Assembly (NCBI RefSeq): GCF_001297775.1
Contig: NZ_LIFX01000014.1
Coordinates: forward strand, 62,001-126,000
Origin: Trabulsiella odontotermitis
GTDB taxonomy: Bacteria > Pseudomonadota > Gammaproteobacteria > Enterobacterales > Enterobacteriaceae
Direction: 5' to 3'
Length of the DNA stretch: 64,000 bases
The notes below the pieces were generated by a model. That model saw nothing but the letters and a program-made list of their open reading frames with translations. It searched no databases and had not been told where the DNA came from. This document shows, in pieces, positions 44,213 through 54,433 of the stretch. Within the stretch, counting starts at the first letter, position 1. Each line of letters starts with the position of its first letter. Made by a program: the position numbers and the translations under genes.

Positions 44213-44920
44213 CTTTATAATTGCTGGTTTACCAGCTTGTCTGTTCCCGTTCGGGTTCCTGTACAGCGCAGGAGCTTTAGCAACTGTCAGGTCGTTTTCT
44301 ACTGCTTGCTATCACCGACTTTTTTATTACGGTCGCTCGGATGGCAACCTTACGTCGATTCGTTATACGCCCCCCCTGTCGGGACGCGTCTGATCTTTTT
44401 ATTCGTAACCAGCGGTTATATGAAAACCGTTCTCATCTACATGCAAATTAATCCGCACATCAGGCCGGAAAGTAGCAAATGGCTTACGGCGCTGCCAATA
44501 CAATTTGCAAATTTGTTAAGCAATTCTCTTTTACTGAATAAGTTGCCCTGTCGCAACCTGTCGGGGCTTTTTCTTATTGCCCTCTAATGACAATGTAATC
44601 AGTAAGTTAGACGAATAGCCAAAAGATGGCTTTCAGTCGAAACCAGGCCTGTTTGTTTTTTGTACAAAAACTTAACAATTGATTATTATTTAGCACATTC
44701 AACTGCCCGTTAGCTGAAATTACTAATATCATTTCAATTATCCGACAGCAAGCCCAAGAGTATGGTGTGAAAGAAATAACATCGCGGAGGGGGGTTTTGT
44801 GTGCATTACAACGCAGAATAATGCGCTAACCTGCTGATATATAATATTTTAATTAAATATCAGCAAAGATTATGCTAAATACATTTTTCAAATATATTGA
44901 TATGATTTGCGAATATTGCA
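44213..44920. other. Long oppA upstream region without genes
   Basis: About 700 bases with no convincing gene. The half nearer ychE (44,640-44,910) is strongly AT-rich with runs such as AATATTTTAATTAAATAT, consistent with a regulatory region bound by Lrp or H-NS (inference). Promoter elements could not be assigned with certainty. Confidence 0.5.
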
Positions 44921-44953
44921 GCGGAAACGGCGCGGAACGCCCCGTTTCGCCGC
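44921..44953 (-). terminator. GC-rich inverted repeat after ychE
   Basis: GCGGAAACGG and CCGTTTCGCCGC can pair to form a long hairpin 8 nt past the ychE stop. On the minus strand it is followed by TGCAATATT, a poor T-run, so its strength as a terminator is uncertain. Confidence 0.5.
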
Positions 44954-44960
44954 AGGCAGA

Positions 44961-45608
44961 CTAGCTCAGAAGACCGGGGAAAATCGCTTTAATCCCGGTG
45001 ACGATAAACTCGATGCCTAACGCCATCAGCAGCAGCCCCATAATACGGGTGACGACGTTAATGCCGGTTTGCCCCAGCAAACGCACCAGCCAGGGCGCGA
45101 GACGAAAAACACCCCAACAACAGAACGCAAACAGCGCGATGGCAATAGAAAAGCCGATCAGGTGCGCCAGGTTATGGTAACGGGTTCCCCAGACGATGGT
45201 GGAACTGATGGCCCCCGGCCCCGCCATGAGCGGCAACGCCAGCGGCACAACGCCGACATTCTCGCGGATCGCCGTTTCTGATTTTTCCTGCTTGTTCTGT
45301 TTATCTTCACCCAGTTTTCCGCTAATCATCGACATCGCAATAGTGACGACCAGAATGCCACCGGCGATGCGGAATGAATCGATAGAAATACCAAATAACT
45401 GCAGAATGCCGTCACCTAAAAACAGTGACGTCCAGAGAATAATGGCAACGGACAGCGTGGCGGTAAGGTTAGTTTTGTTTCTGACCGGCGCCGTCTGGTA
45501 GCTGGTCATACTAATAAAGACAGGGATAATCCCAACCGGGTTAACCAGAGCAAATAGCCCGATAAAAAATTTGGTGTACGTGGGAAAATCAAACAAGGTT
45601 TGAATCAC
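44961..45608 (-). CDS. ychE: MarC-family membrane protein YchE (GTG start)
   Basis: A 215-residue inner-membrane protein with six predicted helices (UPF0056/MarC family). Start GTG at 45608 (reading as MIQTLFDFPTYTKFF) matches E. coli; the longer frame to 45659 is not supported. The family was once linked to multiple antibiotic resistance, but no function is proven. Confidence 0.93.
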   Translation of the reverse strand: MIQTLFDFPTYTKFFIGLFALVNPVGIIPVFISMTSYQTAPVRNKTNLTATLSVAIILWTSLFLGDGILQLFGISIDSFRIAGGILVVTIAMSMISGKLGEDKQNKQEKSETAIRENVGVVPLALPLMAGPGAISSTIVWGTRYHNLAHLIGFSIAIALFAFCCWGVFRLAPWLVRLLGQTGINVVTRIMGLLLMALGIEFIVTGIKAIFPGLLS

Positions 45609-45659
45609 GCTCAGCTCCGCAAGCTCATCAAAATGGGTCGTTGACGTAATATAAAGCAA

Positions 45660-46155
45660 GGCTGTGACCGGTTAACGATCACAATCGCGATGCTGAGCCT
45701 CTCGCGTGTAAAGCGGGACACAGCCTGTTATCCGCGCTGAAGATACGCTTTTTATGAGTATAGTTCACCTCAATTCTTCTTAAAAAATGGCTCCAATACA
45801 GGGTGTTATATATTCATTTAGATTATGTTAATGTCATCCTGCCTTTAAAAACGATTCCGTCACAATTGCTACAAATGCCGTGAAATGGGCTGCTGAAAGG
45901 TGTCAGCTTGGTGTTAACTTGATCCAGATCACGTAATTTGTACTCAGAAGTGAGTAACCTTGCTTACGCCACCAGGGAGTACAGCGTCATTCGTTAGTGG
46001 TGCCTGAGGTGAGGCTCTTTTAGTAAATCTGTGAATCGGAATCGTAAGTAATCAGTTGTTTTGCTGACCCTTACGCAAGCAGCAAACACGGTGTCTATAC
46101 TGGTTTAGCGTGCAGCTGATTTACTAAAAAAGTTTAACATTATCAGGAGAGCATT
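45660..46155. other. adhE upstream regulatory region
   Basis: About 500 bases between the divergent ychE and adhE genes. It is AT-rich at 45,760-45,860, contains a Fnr/Crp-like palindrome and ends in a CAGGAGAG ribosome binding site for adhE. E. coli adhE has a similarly long leader with Cra, Fis and NarL control; I could not place those sites reliably. Confidence 0.5.
45919..45932. promoter_or_regulatory. Fnr/Crp-like palindrome upstream of adhE
   Basis: TTGATCCAGATCAC differs from the Fnr consensus TTGATNNNNATCAA at one position and is also close to a Crp half-site pair. It lies 224 nt before the adhE start. Either regulator is possible; this is a motif match only. Confidence 0.4.
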
Positions 46156-48834
46156 ATGGCTGTTACTAATGTCGCTGAACTTAACGCGCTCGTTGAACGC
46201 GTCAAAAAAGCCCAGCGTGAATATGCCAGTTTCACTCAAGAGCAAGTAGATAAAATCTTCCGCGCTGCCGCCCTGGCCGCTGCAGATGCTCGAATCCCTC
46301 TCGCTAAAATGGCCGTTGCCGAATCCGGCATGGGTATCATCGAAGATAAAGTGATTAAAAACCACTTCGCTTCCGAATATATCTATAACGCATACAAAGA
46401 TGAAAAGACCTGTGGCGTGCTGTCTGAAGACGACACCTTCGGGACTATCACCATTGCTGAACCTATCGGCATTATCTGCGGTATCGTTCCGACCACTAAC
46501 CCGACTTCAACGGCTATCTTCAAATCGCTGATCAGCCTGAAAACCCGTAACGCCATCATCTTCTCTCCACACCCGCGTGCTAAAGATGCCACCAACAAAG
46601 CGGCTGACATCGTTCTGCAGGCAGCTATCGCTGCTGGTGCACCGAAAGACCTGATTGGCTGGATCGATCAACCGTCTGTTGAATTGTCCAACGCGCTGAT
46701 GCATCACCCGGATATCAACCTTATTCTTGCGACCGGTGGCCCGGGCATGGTTAAGGCCGCTTACAGCTCCGGTAAACCGGCAATCGGCGTAGGCGCAGGC
46801 AACACGCCTGTGGTTATCGACGAAACCGCTGATATCAAACGTGCTGTGGCTTCCGTTCTGATGTCTAAAACCTTCGATAACGGCGTTATCTGTGCTTCTG
46901 AACAGTCCGTTGTGGTTGTTGACTCTGTTTATGATGCGGTCCGCGAACGTTTCGCCAGCCACGGCGGCTACCTGCTGCAGGGCAAAGAGCTGAAAGCGGT
47001 TCAGGACATCATCCTGAAAAATGGCGCGCTGAACGCGGCTATCGTCGGTCAGCCAGCGTACAAAATCGCTGAACTGGCAGGCTTCTCTGTACCGGTCACC
47101 ACCAAGATCCTGATTGGTGAAGTAAAAGTTGTCGACGAAAGCGAACCGTTCGCTCACGAAAAACTGTCTCCGACCCTGGCGATGTATCGTGCGAAAGACT
47201 TCGAAGACGCGGTTGATAAAGCTGAGAAACTGGTGGCAATGGGCGGTATCGGTCATACCTCCTGCCTGTACACCGACCAGGATAACCAGCCAGAACGCGT
47301 GAACTACTTCGGTCAGATGATGAAAACCGCGCGTATCCTGATCAACACCCCGGCTTCTCAGGGTGGTATCGGCGACCTGTACAACTTCAAACTCGCACCT
47401 TCCCTGACTCTGGGTTGTGGTTCCTGGGGTGGTAACTCCATCTCTGAAAACGTTGGTCCGAAACACCTGATCAACAAGAAAACCGTTGCTAAGCGAGCTG
47501 AAAACATGTTGTGGCACAAACTTCCGAAATCTATCTACTTCCGTCGTGGCTCACTGCCAATCGCACTGGATGAAGTGATTACTGATGGTCACAAACGCGC
47601 GCTGATCGTGACTGACCGCTTCCTGTTCAACAACGGTTACGCTGACCAGATCACCTCTGTTCTGAAAGCCGCTGGCGTTGAAACTGAAGTGTTCTTTGAA
47701 GTAGAAGCTGACCCGACGCTGACTATCGTACGTAAAGGTGCCGAACTGGCGAACTCCTTCAAACCAGACGTGATCATCGCGCTGGGTGGTGGTTCCCCGA
47801 TGGACGCCGCGAAAATCATGTGGGTTATGTACGAACACCCGGAAACTCACTTCAAAGAACTGGCGCTGCGCTTTATGGATATCCGTAAACGTATCTACAA
47901 GTTCCCGAAAATGGGCGTGAAAGCGAAAATGATCGCCGTCACGACAACTTCCGGTACCGGTTCAGAAGTGACACCGTTTGCGGTTGTCACCGACGACTCT
48001 ACCGGTCAGAAATATCCGCTGGCTGACTATGCGCTGACCCCGGATATGGCAATTGTTGACGCCAACCTCGTGATGGATATGCCGAAATCACTGTGTGCCT
48101 TCGGTGGTCTGGATGCCGTGACCCACGCGCTGGAAGCTTACGTTTCCGTGCTGGCGTCCGAGTTCTCCGATGGTCAGGCTCTGCAGGCACTGAAACTGCT
48201 GAAAGAAAACCTGCCAGCGTCTTATAACGAAGGTGCCAAAAACCCGGTTGCCCGTGAACGCGTTCACAGTGCAGCGACTATCGCCGGTATCGCGTTTGCG
48301 AACGCCTTCCTCGGTGTATGTCACTCCATGGCACACAAACTGGGCTCACAGTTCCATATTCCGCACGGTCTGGCCAACGCCCTGCTGATCAGCAACGTTA
48401 TCCGTTACAACGCGAACGATAACCCGACCAAGCAGACTGCATTCAGCCAGTACGACCGTCCGCAGGCTCGTCGTCGTTACGCTGAAATCGCTGACCATCT
48501 GGGTCTGAGCGCACCGGGTGACCGTACTGCTGCGAAGATCGAGAAACTGCTGGCATGGCTGGAAAGCATGAAAGCCGAACTGGGTATTCCGAAATCAATC
48601 CGCGAAGCGGGCGTTCAGGAAGCTGACTTCCTGGCACACGTTGATAAGCTGTCTGAAGATGCGTTCGATGACCAGTGTACTGGCGCTAACCCGCGCTACC
48701 CGCTGATCTCCGAGCTGAAACAGATCCTGCTGGATACCTACTACGGACGTGCTTACACTGAAGGCGAAGTGGCTGTAGAGAAGAAAGAAGCCGCTCCGGT
48801 TAAAGCAGATAAGAAAGCGAAAAAAACCGCTTAA
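46156..48834 (+). CDS. adhE: Bifunctional aldehyde-alcohol dehydrogenase AdhE
   Basis: An 892-residue fermentative enzyme reducing acetyl-CoA to acetaldehyde and then ethanol. The N-terminal CoA-acylating aldehyde dehydrogenase (about 1-440) has its catalytic Cys in NGVICASEQ. The C-terminal iron-dependent alcohol dehydrogenase (about 450-870) has GGGSPMDAAK and metal-binding His in GVCHSMAHKLGSQFHIPHG. It assembles into filaments (spirosomes). The tail is Lys/Ala-rich. Codon use is highly biased, as expected for an abundant protein. Confidence 0.98.
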   Translation: MAVTNVAELNALVERVKKAQREYASFTQEQVDKIFRAAALAAADARIPLAKMAVAESGMGIIEDKVIKNHFASEYIYNAYKDEKTCGVLSEDDTFGTITIAEPIGIICGIVPTTNPTSTAIFKSLISLKTRNAIIFSPHPRAKDATNKAADIVLQAAIAAGAPKDLIGWIDQPSVELSNALMHHPDINLILATGGPGMVKAAYSSGKPAIGVGAGNTPVVIDETADIKRAVASVLMSKTFDNGVICASEQSVVVVDSVYDAVRERFASHGGYLLQGKELKAVQDIILKNGALNAAIVGQPAYKIAELAGFSVPVTTKILIGEVKVVDESEPFAHEKLSPTLAMYRAKDFEDAVDKAEKLVAMGGIGHTSCLYTDQDNQPERVNYFGQMMKTARILINTPASQGGIGDLYNFKLAPSLTLGCGSWGGNSISENVGPKHLINKKTVAKRAENMLWHKLPKSIYFRRGSLPIALDEVITDGHKRALIVTDRFLFNNGYADQITSVLKAAGVETEVFFEVEADPTLTIVRKGAELANSFKPDVIIALGGGSPMDAAKIMWVMYEHPETHFKELALRFMDIRKRIYKFPKMGVKAKMIAVTTTSGTGSEVTPFAVVTDDSTGQKYPLADYALTPDMAIVDANLVMDMPKSLCAFGGLDAVTHALEAYVSVLASEFSDGQALQALKLLKENLPASYNEGAKNPVARERVHSAATIAGIAFANAFLGVCHSMAHKLGSQFHIPHGLANALLISNVIRYNANDNPTKQTAFSQYDRPQARRRYAEIADHLGLSAPGDRTAAKIEKLLAWLESMKAELGIPKSIREAGVQEADFLAHVDKLSEDAFDDQCTGANPRYPLISELKQILLDTYYGRAYTEGEVAVEKKEAAPVKADKKAKKTA

Positions 48835-48856
48835 TTAGACGCAACCCGTAAGTCAC

Positions 48857-48888
48857 AAAAAGCCCCGTCATCTGACGGGGCTTTTTTT
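48857..48888. terminator. Bidirectional terminator between adhE and tdk
   Basis: AAAAAGCCCCGTCA...TGACGGGGCTTTTTTT: a long stem with T-runs on both strands, 22 nt past adhE and 27 nt past the opposing tdk stop. Confidence 0.92.
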
Positions 48889-48914
48889 ATGTTGCAAATA
48901 ACGCCCTGAACGCC

Positions 48915-49556
48915 TCAGTCGCCCTGTTCCATACCCGGGCGGGATAACCGGTGCTGTTCCTGAATACGGGTCAGAGAGCCTTCAGCAAGCGCTTCTTTAT
49001 AGTGTTTGCGGCAGACGGAGACATAGCGTTCATTGCCGCCAATGACCACCTGCTCGCCCTCATTAAACGGACGCCCTGCCTGATCGAGGCGCAATACCAT
49101 GCTGGCCTTACGGCCGCAGAAACAGATGGTTTTCAGTTCAACCAGCTTATCTGACCAGGCGAGCAAATACTGGCTGCCGGTAAATAGCTCGCCACGGAAG
49201 TCCGTACGCAGACCGTAGCACAATACCGGGATATCCAGCGTATCCACCACCTCGGAGAGCTCATAGACCTGCTGACGCGTCAGAAACTGGCTTTCATCGA
49301 CTAATACGCAGTTGATTCGCTCACGCGCATGCTCTTCGCTGATCTCAGTAAACAGCGCGGACTGCTGATTAAAGAGCTTTGCCGGAGACGACAGCCCTAT
49401 TCTCGAACTGACTTTGCCCGCGCCAAAACGGTCATCAATTTCCGCTGTATATACCAGCGTCCGCATCCCACGCTCCTGGTAATTGTAGGAAGACTGTAGC
49501 AACGCGGTCGATTTACCGGCATTCATTGCCGAATAGTAAAAATAAAGTTGTGCCAT
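48915..49556 (-). CDS. tdk: Thymidine kinase
   Basis: A 213-residue type II thymidine kinase of the nucleotide salvage pathway. P-loop in [12 protein letters not shown], catalytic Glu in LVDESQFL, and zinc-lasso Cys in CFCGRKAS. The start at 49556 (MAQLYFYYS) is preferred over Met at 49577. The C-terminus is about eight residues longer than in E. coli. Confidence 0.96.
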   Translation of the reverse strand: MAQLYFYYSAMNAGKSTALLQSSYNYQERGMRTLVYTAEIDDRFGAGKVSSRIGLSSPAKLFNQQSALFTEISEEHARERINCVLVDESQFLTRQQVYELSEVVDTLDIPVLCYGLRTDFRGELFTGSQYLLAWSDKLVELKTICFCGRKASMVLRLDQAGRPFNEGEQVVIGGNERYVSVCRKHYKEALAEGSLTRIQEQHRLSRPGMEQGD

Positions 49557-49577
49557 TGGCGCCGTAACCCCGATCAA

Positions 49578-50050
49578 AGTGTTATATCACGCTGCAAATT
49601 GTATCATATTCCACTCAGGTGACAGCGCCAATGCGTCAAACGGTTCTTTATCAGGGTAAGTGACTGGTTTTAACAAACATTCTGTAACACTAATCACTAA
49701 TAACACTCTATCTACAAGGGATTTAACCTGGCGTTATAGTCGATAGCATCCCACTACAATCCAGAAAAGCATTTAACGCTGGTTTCATACGGTGATGATT
49801 CGGATTCTAATAAGCATAAGCGGGTTATCGATAAGTCATTTCTCTAATACTTAAGGCTGATATTTATCCGCACCCCGCTAATTCCGCCGGGTTTCAGTGC
49901 GTAAACATCAGAGTTTGCCTGTGGGAGCCCTCACCTTTCCCCTGATAGCAATAACAGCGAATGTTGTGAGCCAACGCGTAAATTTATCTTCCGTTAATTA
50001 ATAACAGAGAAAAATATCAGGTAATTTTGAATTCCTTACATTGTCCCCTA
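49578..50050. other. hns upstream region without genes
   Basis: About 470 bases between the divergent tdk and hns genes. Several A/T-rich stretches (for example around 49,670-49,720 and 49,980-50,050) would give curved DNA suited to H-NS autoregulation and Fis activation. No small gene was found. Confidence 0.5.
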
Positions 50051-50079
50051 TTGCACATCTGAATTTATCGCTCTATTAT
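50051..50079 (+). promoter_or_regulatory. hns promoter
   Basis: TTGCAC (-35, 50051-50056) and TATTAT (-10, 50074-50079) are separated by 17 bp. The leader from about 50085 to the ATG (AATATAAGTTTGAGATTACT) is nearly the same as in E. coli, where the sRNA DsrA pairs just after the start codon. Confidence 0.75.
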
Positions 50080-50123
50080 TAGCTCAACAAACCACCCCAC
50101 AATATAAGTTTGAGATTACTACA

Positions 50124-50537
50124 ATGAGCGAAGCACTTAAAATTCTGAACAACATCCGTACTCTTCGTGCGCAGGCAAGAGAATGCACCCTTGAAACGCT
50201 GGAAGAGATGCTGGAAAAATTAGAAGTTGTCGTTAATGAGCGCCGTGAAGAAGAAAGCGCTGCTGCGGCAGAAATCGAAGAGCGCACTCGTAAGTTGCAA
50301 CAATATCGTGAAATGCTGATTGCTGACGGTATTGATCCAAACGAACTGCTGAACAGCATGGCAGCAGCTAAATCTGGAACTAAAGCAAAACGCGCAGCTC
50401 GTCCGGCTAAATATAGCTACGTTGACGAAAACGGCGAAACCAAAACATGGACTGGCCAGGGTCGTACCCCGGCAGTTATCAAAAAAGCCATGGATGAGCA
50501 GGGTAAATCTCTGGACGATTTCCTGATCAAAGACTGA
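50124..50537 (+). CDS. hns: Nucleoid-associated protein H-NS
   Basis: A 137-residue H-NS. The N-terminal oligomerisation domain is coiled-coil (about 1-80), followed by a linker and a C-terminal DNA-binding domain with the AT-hook-like TWTGQGRTP (residues 109-117). It silences AT-rich, often horizontally acquired DNA. Confidence 0.98.
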   Translation: MSEALKILNNIRTLRAQARECTLETLEEMLEKLEVVVNERREEESAAAAEIEERTRKLQQYREMLIADGIDPNELLNSMAAAKSGTKAKRAARPAKYSYVDENGETKTWTGQGRTPAVIKKAMDEQGKSLDDFLIKD

Positions 50538-50555
50538 TTTTCTCATTCTTAATAA

Positions 50556-50580
50556 ATCCCGCCCCGGCGGGATTTTTTTT
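50556..50580 (+). terminator. hns terminator
   Basis: Stem ATCCCGCC/GGCGGGAT followed by eight Ts, 19 nt past the hns stop. Confidence 0.9.
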
Positions 50581-50635
50581 GCCTGAATCTTTTTCAGCCA
50601 GTAAAAAAAGCGTCGTATTGATGACTGACAGGCAA

Positions 50636-50681
50636 TAAAAAAACCGGGGATAACCGCACAGTCTCTGGCGTTTACCCCCGG
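50636..50681 (-). terminator. galU terminator
   Basis: Minus-strand stem CCGGGGG...CCCCGG closes a longer loop and is followed by TTTTTTTATT, 27 nt past the galU stop. Confidence 0.75.
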
Positions 50682-50707
50682 TTTTAGCGGGTGAAGCTAT
50701 CGCTCAG

Positions 50708-51607
50708 TTAGCTAATAGCCTTGCCCAGCCATTGTTTAAACTCGTCGCCGAAGTCATGGTGGCGAATGCCATATTCCACGAATGCCTGCATATATCCGAG
50801 TTTATTACCGCAGTCGTGGCTTTTCCCTTTCATATGATAGGCTTCAACGGTTTCTTTCTCGATAAGCATATCAATGGCGTCGGTCAGCTGAATTTCATCA
50901 CCTGCTCCCGGCGGGGTTTTTGCCAGCAGCGGCCAAATCTCTGCGCTCAGGACATAACGGCCAACAACAGCAAGGTTAGACGGCGCGACATCGGCTTTCG
51001 GCTTTTCAACCACACCGACCATCGGTACGCTCTCACCCGGGGCCAGCGCCTGCCCTTTGCAGTCCACAACGCCGTATGCGGTAACATCGTCAACCGGCTC
51101 TACCATGATCTGGCTGGCACCCGTTTCGTTAAAGCGGGCAATCATCTCAGCGAGGTTGTCGCGGGAAAGATCGGATTCATATTCATCGAGAATAACGTCC
51201 GGCAGAATCACAGCAACCGGCTCATCGCCGACAACCGGATGCGCACACAGCACGGCGTGGCCCAGGCCTTTCGCCAGCCCCTGACGAACCTGCATAATAG
51301 TGACGTGCGGTGGGCAAATAGACTGAACTTCTTCAAGCAGCTGGCGTTTAACGCGTTTTTCCAGCATCGCTTCAAGTTCAAAACTGGTATCAAAATGGTT
51401 TTCGATAGAGTTTTTGGACGAGTGCGTAACCAGTACAATTTCAGTAATACCAGCTGCAATGCATTCATTAACAACGTACTGAATTAATGGTTTATCCACC
51501 AGTGGCAGCATTTCCTTCGGAATAGCCTTGGTCGCTGGTAGCATCCTGGTACCTAACCCCGCAACCGGGATGACGGCTTTTCTGACTTTTGAATTTAGGG
51601 CAGCCAT
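50708..51607 (-). CDS. galU: UTP-glucose-1-phosphate uridylyltransferase
   Basis: A 299-residue nucleotidyltransferase making UDP-glucose for LPS core, trehalose and capsule. The nucleotide-binding loop [19 protein letters not shown] is at residues 17-35, and VEKPKAD contributes to sugar binding. The C-terminal few residues ([10 protein letters not shown]) are shorter than in E. coli. It is monocistronic. Confidence 0.97.
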   Translation of the reverse strand: MAALNSKVRKAVIPVAGLGTRMLPATKAIPKEMLPLVDKPLIQYVVNECIAAGITEIVLVTHSSKNSIENHFDTSFELEAMLEKRVKRQLLEEVQSICPPHVTIMQVRQGLAKGLGHAVLCAHPVVGDEPVAVILPDVILDEYESDLSRDNLAEMIARFNETGASQIMVEPVDDVTAYGVVDCKGQALAPGESVPMVGVVEKPKADVAPSNLAVVGRYVLSAEIWPLLAKTPPGAGDEIQLTDAIDMLIEKETVEAYHMKGKSHDCGNKLGYMQAFVEYGIRHHDFGDEFKQWLGKAIS

Positions 51608-51802
51608 TGAAATCTCCTGAACTGTTCAAACTTTGAACGTGCTCGTTATTAATAACGCGTTGAGTATATCAGTACCGTCATGCAAGCCGGGTCTGAAAAG
51701 GACGCGCTAACCTTGAATTAGGATTTATACGCATAACTGCATGGATAGTATCACCGCGCCAGATAAGCGGGAAAAGCTATCTGTCGTTTGCGCGCTGATT
51801 GC

Positions 51803-52816
51803 TCATTCCGCAGTCAACATTAAGCGTAATCGACCACCGGCCCCCCAAATTTGACATTGCCACGAAACACAGCGCTGACTAATTTGGTTAAGGTAAGCAT
51901 TACCTAAAGTGCCAAGCGGAACACCGTTACTGATCTGTATTTGATGCTCGCCGGTATTCAATGTTCCATTCAGTCCGGCTGACACGAGGATCAAATTTTT
52001 CAGTCCACTATGATAATAGCCCACCAGCAAAGGAAACTGGCCGGGTAAATTGGCCTGACGGAGCAACTGGTTGACCTGTTTTAGTAAACTTCCCATTTCA
52101 GGTAAACGCTGTCGTTGATGTGAGAGTTGCTCCTGCAACAATCCATTAAAAAGCGCGCGTAATAATAAAGCGGCAAGGACGCCATTATCACCCGCTCGCG
52201 TAACGTCAAGACAATAAAAGGCGAGATCATGGTCAGATAAAGGTGCAATATCAAGCACCAGTCCTGGTTTATCCGCCGAAACGAGCTGGCGGTAATTTAT
52301 GCGACAATGAGATATTTCCTGCTGAACCGGCGGCTGCAATTCCTGCAGCAATTTAGCGGCCGCATGGGGATTACTGGTTAATGCGTCCCAGTCATCAAAA
52401 AGCCGCTCTTCCTCTTCGACCCGGGAATTAAACATATTCGGATAAAGGCAGGCAAAGACGGTCTCCTTTAACCGGTCAAAATCTTTGACCGGCTTGAGCA
52501 GAACGTCCTGAACGCCCAGCCGTAACGCTCTGGCGATATCCGCCATATTTTCGGTCGCCGAGATAACCAGAATGGGCATCTGGTCGCCTTCGTTGCGCAG
52601 ATGCTCGATCAGTGCCAGACCATTCATCCGCGGCATGGCGATATCACAGATCATCAGATCAGGCTTATGGTGTGCCATCTTCTCCAGTGCATCCACGCCA
52701 TCCTCTGCCAGGACCGTCGAAGCGCCCAGAGACGAAAGCCATGAATTTAATAGAGTGCGGAAAACGGGTTCGTCTTCGACAATCAGAATCTGTTTTCCCG
52801 CCAATGGCTGCGTCAT
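51803..52816 (-). CDS. rssB: Sigma-S proteolysis adaptor RssB
   Basis: A 337-residue orphan response regulator that delivers RpoS to ClpXP. The receiver domain (about 8-120) has phospho-acceptor Asp58 in LMICDIAMP and Lys in VLLKPVKD. The C-terminal domain is a degenerate PP2C-like phosphatase. Together with rprA in this window it controls sigma-S level. Confidence 0.96.
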   Translation of the reverse strand: MTQPLAGKQILIVEDEPVFRTLLNSWLSSLGASTVLAEDGVDALEKMAHHKPDLMICDIAMPRMNGLALIEHLRNEGDQMPILVISATENMADIARALRLGVQDVLLKPVKDFDRLKETVFACLYPNMFNSRVEEEERLFDDWDALTSNPHAAAKLLQELQPPVQQEISHCRINYRQLVSADKPGLVLDIAPLSDHDLAFYCLDVTRAGDNGVLAALLLRALFNGLLQEQLSHQRQRLPEMGSLLKQVNQLLRQANLPGQFPLLVGYYHSGLKNLILVSAGLNGTLNTGEHQIQISNGVPLGTLGNAYLNQISQRCVSWQCQIWGAGGRLRLMLTAE

Positions 52817-52893
52817 GGTATCTCCCCTGGCTGACGATACGTAAATAGTGGCATGCTATCCGCAGTATCGCCTGTCAGATTTTGCTGAAGTAG

Positions 52894-53811
52894 TCAAAAA
52901 ATTCGTTGTTGCGTGTCCGTGCGCACGAGCGGCAGCAGTTCATCCATCTTTTTCTCGACAGCGAGCTGCCCGGCGGCAATAGCCGATGCGGCCCGATGAA
53001 AATCGAGTGTGGAGATTTGCGGACATAGAGGTTGCAACAAGATATCTGGCGGATCGCCCGCCATTCGATTTCGTTTTAACCGGTTTTCCAGAACTTGTAT
53101 CGAGGTCGTCATGATCTCCATCGCCGTCGGTGTCGGAACGGAACGTCGGGAGTTCATTCGGCCCATCCGCGCCCGGAGGCGCCCGTGCCACGTGAGATCG
53201 TCATCATCACTGATATCATCCGGCGCACTGACCGACAGCAAATCCTGTTGCATCAGATGCGCGTCATGCTGAAGGTCGACCGCAATAACGATATCCGCCC
53301 CCAGCGCGCGCGTCAGCGATACCGGAACCGGATTAACCACGCCGCCGTCCACCAGCCAGTAGCCGTTATGCATCACCGGCGACATCAACCCGGGAATACT
53401 GCAGGAGGCACGAACAGCAAGATGCAGGTCACCTTCCGTAAACCAGAGTTCACGTCCGGTGCTCAGATTGGTCGCCACCGCAGCAAAACGACGTTCGCAA
53501 TCGTCAATTCGCTCACAGGGCATCACTTGACGGTACTGGGAAAATACGCGCTCGCCACGGAGCAGACCGCCGCGTCGCCAGGAGAGATCCATCAGACGCA
53601 GCACATCCCAGTAGCTGAATGAACAGACCCACTTTTCCAGCGAGTCCAGGCGGTTACAGGCAAAAGCTGCGCCCACCAGAGAACCGATAGAGCAGCCTGC
53701 GACAATGTCTATTTCAATGCCCATTTTTTGCAGGGCTTTAATCACACCGATATGCGACCAACCTCGTGCGGCGCCCGATCCCAGCGCCAGACCAATTTTC
53801 ACCTTTCTCAT
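52894..53811 (-). CDS. rssA: Patatin-like phospholipase family protein RssA
   Basis: A 305-residue patatin-fold protein with oxyanion motif GSGAARGWSH, nucleophile Ser41 in GCSIGS, and catalytic Asp in VDGGVVNP. It is predicted to be a serine hydrolase of unknown substrate. It precedes rssB on the same strand (77 nt apart), the arrangement for which it is named. A variable acidic loop (APDDISDDDDL) differs from E. coli. Confidence 0.94.
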   Translation of the reverse strand: MRKVKIGLALGSGAARGWSHIGVIKALQKMGIEIDIVAGCSIGSLVGAAFACNRLDSLEKWVCSFSYWDVLRLMDLSWRRGGLLRGERVFSQYRQVMPCERIDDCERRFAAVATNLSTGRELWFTEGDLHLAVRASCSIPGLMSPVMHNGYWLVDGGVVNPVPVSLTRALGADIVIAVDLQHDAHLMQQDLLSVSAPDDISDDDDLTWHGRLRARMGRMNSRRSVPTPTAMEIMTTSIQVLENRLKRNRMAGDPPDILLQPLCPQISTLDFHRAASAIAAGQLAVEKKMDELLPLVRTDTQQRIF

Positions 53812-53926
53812 TGTTACCGGTGGTCATCCTCCTGTCTCAGGCGTAGCCACATTGCCACTGCTCAGTTAACATAGTGCTACCTGGCGCAACTGCGCCGTTC
53901 TTTTTTGGTGTTCCAGGGAGGCAACT

Positions 53927-54385
53927 TTGTCACCACTATGCCCCTGCGGCAGCGCTCTCGAGTATAGCCTATGTTGCCAGCGTTATCTGTCTGGTGCTCA
54001 GCTTGCGCCAGATCCGTCACAACTTATGCGATCCCGTTACACTGCTTTTGTCATGAAAGATGTCGATTATTTGCTAAAAACCTGGCATCCCTCCTGTCAG
54101 GCGGCCCATTTCCGCGGCGACATCGAACACGGATTCACCGGCACCGAATGGCTGGGTCTTACTGTTTTCGCGACAGAGCCGGGAAACCATGAAAATGAAG
54201 GCTTTGTCAGTTTCGTCGCCCGCTTTCGTGAACACAATAAGACGGGAGCCATTATCGAGCGTTCAAGATTCTTAAAAGAAAACGGTCAATGGTATTATAT
54301 TGATGGTACTCGTCCATTGATTGGCCGTAACGATCCCTGCCCTTGCGGTTCGGGTAAAAAATTTAAAAAGTGCTGCGGCCAGTAA
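53927..54385 (+). CDS. ychJ: SEC-C motif protein YchJ (TTG start)
   Basis: A 152-residue UPF0225 protein with SEC-C zinc motifs at both ends: [13 protein letters not shown] at the N-terminus and [14 protein letters not shown] at the C-terminus. The middle is an NTF2-like fold. Start is TTG at 53927, preceded by AGGGAGG; the reading MSPLCPCGS matches E. coli. The function is unknown. Confidence 0.92.
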   Translation: MSPLCPCGSALEYSLCCQRYLSGAQLAPDPSQLMRSRYTAFVMKDVDYLLKTWHPSCQAAHFRGDIEHGFTGTEWLGLTVFATEPGNHENEGFVSFVARFREHNKTGAIIERSRFLKENGQWYYIDGTRPLIGRNDPCPCGSGKKFKKCCGQ

Positions 54386-54433
54386 CGCCGCCGTCAACAT
54401 ACAGCAAACACCGTCAACAGGATTTCCCCGGCA

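Noticed and set aside
46507-47517. 336-codon minus-strand frame inside adhE
   Set aside because: Arises from the strongly biased codons of adhE; no start signal or domain.
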